A DNA stretch of 8,588 bases from Spirochaetia bacterium (lineage in GTDB: Bacteria; Spirochaetota; Leptospirae; Leptospirales; Leptonemataceae): assembly GCA_016195395.1 (NCBI GenBank), contig JACPZR010000191.1, positions 1 through 8,588 on the forward strand. The letters are read 5' to 3'. A program made the translations under genes and the position numbers. Shown here piece by piece: positions 1-6,959 of this stretch; within the stretch, counting starts at the first letter, position 1; every line of letters starts with the position of its first letter. The notes below the pieces were generated by a model, which worked only from the letters and a program-made list of their open reading frames with translations, did no database searches and was not told where the DNA came from.

Positions 1-1069
1 ACGTGCTCTCTTTCGAAGCGATGAGCGGACGCAGTCCTATGACGACGTGCTTGATCATGGAAGGTTTGAGCGGTTCTCCCGGGATCGCTGCGTTCACGTC
101 GTCAATGAGTTCCTGCACATCCGATGGCTCCGGCGCCAGGTGATCGGGATGGCCTTGGTAAGCGGCGTCCGTGGGACCGATCAACGAAGAGCCCATCCAT
201 GGAAGTATGAAGAAGTGACCGCCGGCGCGCGTCCTGAAGATCACTCCATTTCCCGTGCCAAGAATGCTGTCCGTGAGAAGGTGGACGCCTTTGGAGCGGG
301 ACAGCTGTGCTACGGGATTTTTCTCAACGAGTCCCAGGACGATGTCTGTCCAAGGACCGGACGCATTGATGAACATGCGGCCGCGCAGATGGTGCAGCTT
401 CTTATTGAGAAGATCACGGACTTTCACGGACGTTACCCGCCTCCTCCCTGATGGTTCCCGCGTTGTCTCCAGGTCCTCTACGGCTGCGTGGTTTACCACC
501 ACCGCACCGGCCTCTACGGCTGTCTTGATGAAGGCAAGTGTGAGTCGCTCCGGCCAGAGGCTTTGGTAATCGTAATATTGAAAGCCCCCTTTCAAGTCCA
601 CAGGGTCAACCAGCGGTTCCTGGGCTATGACCTGCGCTTTGCTCAACCAACGGTGCGCGGGGATCCGCTTCTCCGGCGGCATGGGCCAGTTTCTTTCAAA
701 CGACAAGAGATCATAGAGAATCAGGCCCGCCTGATAGGTATAACGTCCCGGACGGCTTGTCTTGTAGATGGGCAGAATAAAAGGCAGGGGCTGGATCAGG
801 TGGGGCGCGGCGCATCCAAGGATTCGTCTCTCTCTGAGCGACTCGCGGACCAGACTGAATTCGTAGTGTTCCAGATATCGAAGCCCGCCGTGCAGGAGCT
901 TTGAAGTGGCCGCGCTCGTGGACCAGCCGAAGTCGTTCTTTTCGACCAAGCAGACCGAAAGCCCGCGCACAGCCGCTTCTCTGGCGATGGCCGTGCCCGT
1001 GATGCCCCCTCCCAGGACGACGATGTCGTACGTCCCGTTCAGAGCATCAGGGCTGCGGACAATGCGCAT
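1..1069 (-). CDS. glpD: Glycerol-3-phosphate dehydrogenase, FAD-dependent (GlpD), C-terminus cut by window start
   Basis: This gene encodes the first 356 residues of a GlpD-type flavoenzyme, which oxidises sn-glycerol 3-phosphate to dihydroxyacetone phosphate at the inner membrane and passes electrons to quinone. Seen in the translation: a Rossmann FAD-binding motif GGGITG at 20-25 after a beta strand; the GlpD signature STSAATSKLLHGGLRYLEHY at about 50-69; NASGPW at 235-240; RSKGVH at 258-263; LPWM at 289-292 followed by GPTD; and GLRPL at 345-349, matching the conserved GxRPL of the family. The HGGLRYLEHYEF block favours GlpD over the anaerobic GlpA subunit. Family members are usually about 500 residues or more, so roughly the last third is missing. 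The ATG shares its A with the stop of the upstream hydratase (TGATG), so coupled translation is expected; no strong Shine-Dalgarno is visible. No lesion is seen in the part present. Confidence 0.93.
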   Translation of the reverse strand, partial: MRIVRSPDALNGTYDIVVLGGGITGTAIAREAAVRGLSVCLVEKNDFGWSTSAATSKLLHGGLRYLEHYEFSLVRESLRERRILGCAAPHLIQPLPFILPIYKTSRPGRYTYQAGLILYDLLSFERNWPMPPEKRIPAHRWLSKAQVIAQEPLVDPVDLKGGFQYYDYQSLWPERLTLAFIKTAVEAGAVVVNHAAVEDLETTREPSGRRRVTSVKVRDLLNKKLHHLRGRMFINASGPWTDIVLGLVEKNPVAQLSRSKGVHLLTDSILGTGNGVIFRTRAGGHFFILPWMGSSLIGPTDAAYQGHPDHLAPEPSDVQELIDDVNAAIPGEPLKPSMIKHVVIGLRPLIASKEST

Positions 1070-2229
1070 CAGCGCTTCTTGATCAGAATCCGGCGCTCGA
1101 TCTCGAAGATCTTTTCCGGAATCTTCTCTTTGTTCAGCGCTTTCTTATTGTTCTCTTTGATGAAAAGGTCTTCGCCGTATTTGTCAAAGACTTCCGGAGT
1201 CTTGATATTCTTCACGCCGATCAGCTGCGTCTGGATAACGCCTGTTCCGGGAACCGGGCCGTCTTCTTTGGAGAGAATGCGCGAGATCGCGCCCACTGTG
1301 TCGCCGGAGATAGCCGGCTGTGTGTGGTAGCCTTCCGTGTAGCCGAAGTCCCAGAGCATGTTCTCTGTTGTGTCGCGGCTTGCCATGCCGGCCAGCCATC
1401 CAAACACAAGACCTCCGTATACAATCGGTTCACCGCTCATGGGTCCGGACTGTCCCGTTGAATAGAGGCGGTCATAGTGCAGGGGGTGTGTGTTGCCGAC
1501 GCGGTAGGTCCAGGGCACGTGCTCATCTGTGATGGTGCGCATGTTGCGGTGGACGATGATCTGACCCGGCTCAAAGTCTTCAAAGTACGTGTTGGAGGCT
1601 GTCATCGCCGCAAAGTCGGCAGAGGGTTTCTTGAAGTCGGGCAGAACCAGCGGAGGATTTTCTGTCCACGTGAACGCTGCTGCTGGATTGCCGCGCTTTG
1701 GTTCTCCCGCTTCTTTCTTGGGGGAGAGCATGATCTTGCGCTCATACTGGAGGACTACTTCGCCGTTTTGGTTGAAGCCCATTGTCTGCACGGAGCCAAT
1801 GCCTCTGCCTCCGCCAATGTCCTTCTTTCCAACAACTTTCGTCTTGGCTGTGATCGTGTCCCCGGGATAGACGGGGCGGACGAACGTTACGTTGTAATAA
1901 CCCAGGTTTGCGATGGCTTTTTCCGAGTCGTTTTGAACCCCAAGGGACAGGACAAAATTGAAGACTTGGAGCGGAGAGACAACGAGGTCGCGGAATCCGT
2001 GCGCCTGTGCGTATGGCGCGGACAAGAAGAGCGGGCAGGCGTCATGAAATGTGGTGGCGTATTCAAGGGCAAAGGCGCGGTCCACAGTGAGTGCGCGCGG
2101 ATGGACATACACGTCGCCTTCGACGTAATCATCGAGGAAACGCCCGTAATCCGGCTTCTTGACGTTGGCGTTGCTGTACGCGGCGGAAGGCGCCAGCTCT
2201 TGGAATGCTTTTAGTTTGATTTCACCCAT
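1069..2229 (-). CDS. MaoC-family double-hotdog acyl-CoA hydratase/dehydratase, mesaconyl-CoA hydratase-like
   Basis: The product is a 386-residue protein with two tandem hotdog domains (about 30-170 and 212-386), the layout of MaoC-type hydratases that add or remove water on CoA thioesters. The first half has DACPLFLS at 63-70, then [21 protein letters not shown] and RPVYPGDT. The second has [10 protein letters not shown] at 244-253, then YGGLVFGW and PAISGDT. The NLGY/PVYPGDT pattern resembles mesaconyl-CoA hydratases (beta-methylmalyl-CoA dehydratases), but the substrate cannot be fixed by eye. The Asp/His dyad looks divided between halves: D63 lies in the first motif with Phe in the His position, while N246 and H251 lie in the second. 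The frame extends upstream to a TTG at 2289; I prefer the ATG at 2229 because the extra residues are low-complexity Ala/Pro/Leu and neither start has a clear ribosome site. It lies 75 nt after the YihY-like gene and overlaps glpD by one base. Confidence 0.82.
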   Translation of the reverse strand: MGEIKLKAFQELAPSAAYSNANVKKPDYGRFLDDYVEGDVYVHPRALTVDRAFALEYATTFHDACPLFLSAPYAQAHGFRDLVVSPLQVFNFVLSLGVQNDSEKAIANLGYYNVTFVRPVYPGDTITAKTKVVGKKDIGGGRGIGSVQTMGFNQNGEVVLQYERKIMLSPKKEAGEPKRGNPAAAFTWTENPPLVLPDFKKPSADFAAMTASNTYFEDFEPGQIIVHRNMRTITDEHVPWTYRVGNTHPLHYDRLYSTGQSGPMSGEPIVYGGLVFGWLAGMASRDTTENMLWDFGYTEGYHTQPAISGDTVGAISRILSKEDGPVPGTGVIQTQLIGVKNIKTPEVFDKYGEDLFIKENNKKALNKEKIPEKIFEIERRILIKKR

Positions 2230-2233
2230 AGCC

Positions 2234-2259
2234 AAAAATCGGACCGGCGCGGGGGCCGA
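2234..2259 (-). terminator. Weak hairpin plus T-tract before the hydratase gene (possible attenuator)
   Basis: On the minus strand, positions 2259-2239 can fold as TCGG paired with CCGA, a C/T mismatch, two further C-G pairs and a 7-nt loop. Five T's follow directly (2238-2234), and the ATG of the hydratase begins four bases later. The order stem then T-run fits an intrinsic terminator in the direction of transcription. However, the stem is short and mismatched, so partial termination, or a structure covering the translation start, is as likely as full termination. Confidence 0.3.
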
Positions 2260-2304
2260 CAAGAACAAAGCATCGAATGGCAGGGCCAAAAAGACATGAG
2301 AAAA

Positions 2305-4698
2305 TCACATGGAATCTTCCGGGTCCATGAGTTTCACGAGATCCGCCACGGACATGTTGCCCACCCCGTCCAAGGTCACCGCAGTCAGTTTTTTCTGCAG
2401 CCCCGCGATCCGCGAACGGAGTCGGTCTGGGAATACGTCCGGGATGTTTGCGGCATTCTTTAATAGAAGCGACTGGAGATCCCGCAGTTTCACTTCGCGC
2501 GCCGGATGCACCGGAAAGTACTCGTCCGTCAGTCTGTTCCGATTCACGAGCTGCATGCGGACCAGCACGTCGAGAGCGGCCTCAAGCAGCGGCATGTCAA
2601 CCAGGTAGTCGAGAGCCGTTTCTTTGCGGAGGGGCTGACGTTTGTTTTCCCACTGTCTGTAGATCAACGTCAGAAGCGCCGCGGTGTTCCAGAAGAGCGA
2701 TCCTGTCTCACGCCGCGAGATCCCCTTGGATTCAGGTCTCACGTGCGGGTGCTGGATCACAAATGCCATCTCGAGGCCGAACAATATGATCTGCACAGAT
2801 ACAAGGATCACAAGCATCCCTACGGGGACGGCTGCCCACACGCCGTAGATATAGGCGGTGCTTGAGAAATCGGTCACCCATGCTTGGAAACCCAGAAGAA
2901 ATGCCATGAGAGCGGTCGCGGTGATCACAGCTCCCGTGATCGCGGATTTCCATTCCACAAAGGCGTTCGGCAGGTAGCGGTATGCGGCAAGGAACAATGC
3001 AAAGGTGAGCGTAAATCCAATCAGGAAAAACATCAAACGCAGCGCCGTGGAGAGAAGGGCCGGATAACGTTCATATGACTCGATCTTCATCACAGCAAGC
3101 CGGCGGCCAAAGGCATCGCGCGCCTCCGAAAGCGACTCAAATTTGGCCTTGATCAACGTTTCATTTCTCCCCACGAACACCACGGAGCCGTCTTTCTCCA
3201 CCACGTGTCCTAAAAGCGCCGCCTGACGGATGGCGCCTGCCGATGAAGGATGCCAGTCGATTCCATTCTCTGTGTAGCGGAAGAATCCGTTGTCGCCGTA
3301 CACAAATCCGCTTCCATCCGGGAAGATATGCATGCCGTTGATCCGGTCGTCTTTGCCGGCTGCCAGGTCCAGATACTTTGGTTCGTGGTTGGCGTGGACC
3401 CAGAGAGCCCCGTCGGCGCCGGCAAAAAAGACGCGGCCCCGTTTGTCCATGGCCACTCCACGCAGTTCCACGCTGCGATTCCCGAATTTTTCTTCATAAG
3501 GTCCGGTCCATGTCTCCCCGTCCGGCGACACCAGGTAACGTCCAATTCCTGTGAGATAGAGGCCCGCCGGAAAGAGTTCATGCATCTTTGGCTGCGCTTT
3601 CAGTTGGAAGATATGATGGTAGATCCCGTCGAGCTTGCGCAGGTGGAAGGCGCTTTCTGAGTCTCTGTAGATGAGCGATGACGAAGAACCCTGTGTTGCG
3701 AGAATGATGAGCCGCCCGTCGTCCATGAGAATCATGTCTTCCAGAGACGGCGCGCGGATGGCTGTGTCGATCTTGTAGCCAAAGAGATTGTGCGACCATG
3801 TCAGGCCGCTGTCCGTGGACGTGAAGAGTACGCCGTTGTCCGTGATCGCAAATATTCCGGCTTTGCCCACCGCCACTTTCTTCAAGGCCATGAAGTGCGA
3901 CCGTTCCAGCTTCAGCTTGGGCATGGCTTCCCCGGATATTTCGTAGTAGCGGCCGCTTTTCCCCGTCTTCAGGTCGAAATAGATTTCGCGAAAGGGCGCA
4001 TCCGGGTCCACCTTCTTGGCCAGATTGATCATCTCCCGCTTTTCGCCGTCAAAGTGGATCAACCCGCCGCGTCCGCTGGTCACCCAGAGTTCTTCCCCAT
4101 AACGTGCGGCATGGCGGAGCTCCGGCGGCCGAAGGCTGTTCATCACATAACGCAGACCGCCTCCAAAGAGGAGAAGCACGCCGGGGAGAATTACAAGAGA
4201 AGAAATATAGAGCGAAAACCTGTACACAAACGGACGTTCTTCTTTGGCGCGGTAGATGTGGTTGAAAGCGTCCTCCATGTTGCGGAGAACGTTGGCCGCG
4301 GAGATGATCATGAAGGCCGTGCCCACACCTGCAATGGCATTCGCGCGCGAGAGAATTTCGTCGAGAATGCGGAGCACTTCCGTGGAGTCCGTCACTCCGT
4401 ACGCGGACATGAACCGCGCCAGGTTGGAGCGGATGGTGTCCTGGTCCACCTCCGCGTATTTTACGAGGACGGTCAGAAGCGGTATAACGGAGATGATAAC
4501 GGAATAGGCGATCGCATTGGCGCGGATCAGGCAGTTGTCGTATAGAAAACGGTCGAACGAGACGCGGATGACCACCCATGCCGCTCCGACCGTATTTCCC
4601 GCGCCATCTTTGAATCGTGTCCACACATCGCGGTTGTCCGGGGCGTGACCAGTCAGTTCGGCATCTTGCATTGCCGGCTTATCCGGCGGGACCGACAC
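2305..4698 (-). CDS. YihY/BrkB-family membrane protein with large extracytoplasmic beta-propeller-like insert
   Basis: This 797-residue protein has a YihY/BrkB (formerly miscalled RNase BN) membrane core interrupted by a soluble domain. Hydrophobic segments: TM1 about 61-79 (with RANAIAYSVIISVIPLLTVL at 59-78), TM2 about 120-138, TM3 about 161-181, then TM4 about 550-572, TM5 about 586-606 and TM6 about 618-645, ending in the family-like ILFGLEMAF. Ordinary members are near 300 residues. The extra length lies at about 190-545, between TM3 and TM4, a loop that is extracytoplasmic if the N-terminus is inside. The insert has repeated short beta-rich units and Asp-box-like motifs STDSGLTW (294-301), SPDGETW (391-397) and TENGIDW (476-482), suggesting roughly seven blades. 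Residues 655-797 form a hydrophilic, mostly helical cytoplasmic tail, possibly winged-helix. The family's function is unsettled. The start is GTG; an ATG at codon 10 (4671) is an alternative. It follows the regulator gene by 26 nt, so an operon is likely. Confidence 0.85.
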   Translation of the reverse strand: MSVPPDKPAMQDAELTGHAPDNRDVWTRFKDGAGNTVGAAWVVIRVSFDRFLYDNCLIRANAIAYSVIISVIPLLTVLVKYAEVDQDTIRSNLARFMSAYGVTDSTEVLRILDEILSRANAIAGVGTAFMIISAANVLRNMEDAFNHIYRAKEERPFVYRFSLYISSLVILPGVLLLFGGGLRYVMNSLRPPELRHAARYGEELWVTSGRGGLIHFDGEKREMINLAKKVDPDAPFREIYFDLKTGKSGRYYEISGEAMPKLKLERSHFMALKKVAVGKAGIFAITDNGVLFTSTDSGLTWSHNLFGYKIDTAIRAPSLEDMILMDDGRLIILATQGSSSSLIYRDSESAFHLRKLDGIYHHIFQLKAQPKMHELFPAGLYLTGIGRYLVSPDGETWTGPYEEKFGNRSVELRGVAMDKRGRVFFAGADGALWVHANHEPKYLDLAAGKDDRINGMHIFPDGSGFVYGDNGFFRYTENGIDWHPSSAGAIRQAALLGHVVEKDGSVVFVGRNETLIKAKFESLSEARDAFGRRLAVMKIESYERYPALLSTALRLMFFLIGFTLTFALFLAAYRYLPNAFVEWKSAITGAVITATALMAFLLGFQAWVTDFSSTAYIYGVWAAVPVGMLVILVSVQIILFGLEMAFVIQHPHVRPESKGISRRETGSLFWNTAALLTLIYRQWENKRQPLRKETALDYLVDMPLLEAALDVLVRMQLVNRNRLTDEYFPVHPAREVKLRDLQSLLLKNAANIPDVFPDRLRSRIAGLQKKLTAVTLDGVGNMSVADLVKLMDPEDSM

Positions 4699-4724
4699 TT
4701 TCTTTCAATGAATATTTGACGGTT

Positions 4725-5351
4725 TCAGAGGAGGCCCATGGCCCGCGCGCGTCGGAACAGCGCGGACTTGTCATGCACTTCCAGCTTGCGGTAAACGCTC
4801 TTGATGTGCGAACGCACGGTATTGATGCTGATTCCCATGCTGTTGCCGGCTTTCTGCATGGTCATTCCCTGGACCATAAGGGCCAGAAGCTCTTTTTCGC
4901 GGGGCGTGAGTCTGTCTTTAGCGGCCTCTTCACTGTTCCCTTTGAAATCCTGGGCCACTTTTACCGCCACAGAAGGGGCTACCACAGTTCCCCCATGGAG
5001 GACAAGCTGGATGGCAGATCGGATCAGTTCCGGTCCTTTCTTGGGAAGGCAGCCTGAACCACCGGATCGAATGGCTTGTGCGATCAGCTCTTCGCCATGA
5101 GCATCCGTCAGCATAACCCTGTGCACATCCGGAGCCCGGCTTCCGAGCATGGCCCAGACACTGTCCGGTGTGCCCCCGTCCAGCTCCGAATTGATGAAGG
5201 CCATGCGAGTGTGAAGGGTAGGAAATTCCTTCCAAAACAGGTCAGGGGACGAGAACGTCTTCAAATCGATATCGACATCCCCTGAAAAGTGCGTTTCCGC
5301 CCTCTTCAAGAAGTCCAGATCGCGGTCAACTAGGCAAATAACCTGTTTCAA
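4725..5351 (-). CDS. LuxR/NarL-type DNA-binding regulator with degenerate receiver domain
   Basis: This 208-residue protein has an N-terminal receiver-like domain (1-120) and a C-terminal LuxR helix-turn-helix (about 146-208). The latter carries LTPREKELLALMVQG (148-162) and, across the recognition helix, ISINTVRSHIKSVYRKL (174-190). In the receiver the usual features are altered: the acidic pair is D9-R10 rather than two acids, and the phosphoacceptor position in AFINSELDGG is N54, although T82 and K104/K105 remain. It probably acts without Asp phosphorylation, possibly by dimer contact, ligand or partner binding. No histidine kinase lies nearby in the window. The start is TTG: an in-frame TAG lies 12 nt upstream and no ATG or GTG precedes the first beta strand. 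The gene heads the minus-strand cluster, directly behind a strong promoter, and may regulate the cluster itself; that is inference. Confidence 0.88.
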   Translation of the reverse strand: MKQVICLVDRDLDFLKRAETHFSGDVDIDLKTFSSPDLFWKEFPTLHTRMAFINSELDGGTPDSVWAMLGSRAPDVHRVMLTDAHGEELIAQAIRSGGSGCLPKKGPELIRSAIQLVLHGGTVVAPSVAVKVAQDFKGNSEEAAKDRLTPREKELLALMVQGMTMQKAGNSMGISINTVRSHIKSVYRKLEVHDKSALFRRARAMGLL

Positions 5352-5360
5352 AGTAGCACT

Positions 5361-5389
5361 ATTCTAGCTCGAATGGGTGAGCTTGTAAA
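5361..5389 (-). promoter_or_regulatory. Sigma-70-type promoter for the minus-strand cluster
   Basis: The minus strand carries TTTACA (5389-5384), a 17-nt spacer, then TAGAAT (5366-5361). Each hexamer matches its consensus at five of six bases, and the spacing is optimal. The expected transcription start is near A5354, only about three bases before the TTG codon of the regulator gene, so the mRNA would be almost leaderless. A short inverted repeat TGGGT/ACCCA (5374-5378 and 5391-5395) brackets the -35 element and could bind a regulator. Confidence 0.7.
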
Positions 5390-5491
5390 TACCCAGAACA
5401 TGTGGTATGGGCTACCTTTTTGCTCTTTTTAACTTAATCTTAACCGGATTTGGCGATGTTTCGAGGCATCCGACAATCCCAGCCCATGCAA

Positions 5492-5520
5492 GAGAACCGG
5501 CACGCGCGCACTGGGTTCTC
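5492..5520. repeat. 7-bp perfect inverted repeat upstream of the aminotransferase
   Basis: GAGAACC (5492-5498) is mirrored by GGTTCTC (5514-5520) across a 15-nt, GC-alternating gap. The half-site centres are 22 bp apart, about two helical turns, which suits a dimeric regulator. In RNA it could form a hairpin about 50 nt before the preferred GTG start. A competing pairing, GCGCG (5504-5508) with CGCGC (5520-5524), is mutually exclusive with it. No clear sigma-70 promoter for the plus-strand gene could be picked out in this gap. Confidence 0.45.
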
Positions 5521-5554
5521 GCGCACCGATTCGCTTGCCTGCCCAAAGCGTCCC

Positions 5555-5561
5555 GGAGAAA
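5555..5561 (+). promoter_or_regulatory. Ribosome binding site that decides the aminotransferase start
   Basis: GGAG followed by AAA lies 12 nt before the GTG at 5571. The spacing is a little long but usable. The upstream in-frame TTG at 5535 has no purine-rich sequence in front of it, so the GTG is the better-supported start. Confidence 0.5.
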
Positions 5562-5570
5562 CGACAGCTC

Positions 5571-6959
5571 GTGAGCCTACACAGTGAACAGTTTGAAGCC
5601 GACCCAGGGTTTCGCGAGGCACGCGAGCAGATTCTCGGCGCCTTTGCATCGCATCAGAAGGGGATCGACGGCATCCGCCCTCCGGACCCGGAACGACTGA
5701 AGGCGTCACGGGATACCATGCAGTCGCTTTCCGGCATGCGCGGAACCGACTTGTTCTACCCCTATCTGGGGTCCGGCTTTGGCCGCGGGCCGTTTGTGGA
5801 GCTCATTGACGGCAGTGTGAAGTACGATTTCATCGCGGGCATCGGCGTGCATTTTCTGGGACACGGGCATCCGGCTGTTGTTCGCGCAGCTCTTGACGGG
5901 GCGCTCCGGAGCACCGTCATGCAGGGGAACCTCCAGCAGAACGTGGAAACGCATGAGTTCATGCACCTCCTCCTTTCAGCGGCCAACAGGGGAAGCGCGG
6001 AGATGGACCATTGTTTTTTGACCACAAGCGGCGCCATGGCCAACGAGAATGCGCTCAAGATTGCGTTTCAGGCCAAGGCCCCCGCCGACCGCGTGCTGGC
6101 TTTTGAATCGTGTTTTGCGGGAAGGACTCTGGCCCTGTCGCATGTCACGGACAAACCCGCCTACCGCAAGGGGCTTCCACCCACTCTCTCGGTGGACTAT
6201 GTGCCGTTTTTCGACTACCGGGATCCGGAAGGCAGCACGCACCGCGCTCTCAAAGCGCTCGAACGTCACATTGAACGTTATCCGGGCAGACACGCAGCGA
6301 TGATCTGCGAACTGGTGCAGGGGGAGGGCGGGTTCTATCCGGGATCCCCCCAGTTTTTCACCACGCTTATGCAGGCGCTTTCACAGAAGAAGATTCCGAT
6401 CATCGTTGACGAGATCCAGACGTTCGGCCGCACAACGCATCCGTTTGTGTTTCAGCATTTTGGGTTGGACCGTTTCGTGGATATTGTGACAGTGGGCAAG
6501 CTCACACAGGTTTGCGCTACGCTCTTCCGTGGAGCGTTTAAGCCGGGCCCCGGCCTTTTGAGTCAGACCTTCACCGCCAGCACATCCGCCATCAGCTGCG
6601 GGACCGCGATTCTTAAAGAGCTGCTCCACGGCGACTACTACGGAACCGGCGGCCGGATCGAACATCTTCATAATTACATGGTTCATGCGCTCGACGGCAT
6701 CGCTGTGCGGTCCAACGGAAAGCTGGGCGGCCCTTACGGCATAGGCGCCATGATCGCATTTCGAGTTCTCGACGGGAGCGAGGAGACATCAAAGCGTTTT
6801 ACGAAACAGCTCTTTGAAAACGGCGTCATCTCGTTTACATCGGGGCGCGATCCGGTGCGTTTGCGTTTTCTTCTGCCTGCCGGGGCCGTCACAGAGAAGG
6901 ACATCGATGCTGTGGCTGCAATCGTGGAGAGCACACTCTCGTCGTTTGAACCCGCTTAG
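5571..6959 (+). CDS. Class III PLP-dependent aminotransferase (substrate unknown)
   Basis: This is a fold-type I, class III aminotransferase of 462 residues from the GTG (474 from the TTG at 5535), a usual family length. Numbered from the GTG: DFIAGIGVHFLGHGHP (86-101) forms the N-terminal substrate region; TTSGAMANENALKIA (151-165) is the phosphate-cup and helix; ELVQGEGGFYP (247-257) follows; DEIQTFGRT (280-288) contains the Asp that pairs with the pyridine nitrogen; VGKLTQ (308-313) contains the Schiff-base Lys at 310. Relatives include ornithine, lysine, GABA and acetylornithine transaminases, with an omega-amino donor and usually 2-oxoglutarate as acceptor; I cannot choose among them. 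The usual DEVQTGFGRTG is one Gly shorter here. The gene is divergent from the regulator cluster, so it may share control, and its TAG stop interlocks with the stop of the convergent gene. No terminator is visible. Confidence 0.88.
   Translation: MSLHSEQFEADPGFREAREQILGAFASHQKGIDGIRPPDPERLKASRDTMQSLSGMRGTDLFYPYLGSGFGRGPFVELIDGSVKYDFIAGIGVHFLGHGHPAVVRAALDGALRSTVMQGNLQQNVETHEFMHLLLSAANRGSAEMDHCFLTTSGAMANENALKIAFQAKAPADRVLAFESCFAGRTLALSHVTDKPAYRKGLPPTLSVDYVPFFDYRDPEGSTHRALKALERHIERYPGRHAAMICELVQGEGGFYPGSPQFFTTLMQALSQKKIPIIVDEIQTFGRTTHPFVFQHFGLDRFVDIVTVGKLTQVCATLFRGAFKPGPGLLSQTFTASTSAISCGTAILKELLHGDYYGTGGRIEHLHNYMVHALDGIAVRSNGKLGGPYGIGAMIAFRVLDGSEETSKRFTKQLFENGVISFTSGRDPVRLRFLLPAGAVTEKDIDAVAAIVESTLSSFEPA

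Noticed and set aside
47..904. Three overlapping plus-strand open frames (47-451, 255-569, 488-904)
   Set aside because: All lie antisense to glpD, whose minus-strand frame carries unbroken family motifs.
1477..2214. 245-codon open frame on the plus strand
   Set aside because: It lies wholly antisense to the well-supported hydratase gene; its translation is rich in Arg, Cys and Gly with no domain pattern, typical of a shadow frame in GC-rich DNA.
2230..2289. Hydratase start at TTG 2289
   Set aside because: The extension is Ala/Pro/Leu-rich, crosses the hairpin and has no ribosome site; the ATG at 2229 gives a family-like N-terminus.
3790..4545. 251-codon open frame on the plus strand
   Set aside because: It is antisense to the YihY-like gene, whose TM segments and Asp-box motifs are clear on the other strand; the translation is His/Arg/Val-rich without recognisable motifs.
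5383..5411. TTGTAA-17-TATGGG as a plus-strand promoter for the aminotransferase
   Set aside because: The -10 matches the consensus at only about half its positions, and the site overlaps the much better minus-strand promoter.
5404..5430. GGTA-TGGGC-TACC followed by T-rich sequence, resembling a plus-strand terminator
   Set aside because: The stem is only 4 bp, and no plus-strand gene lies upstream that would need termination there.
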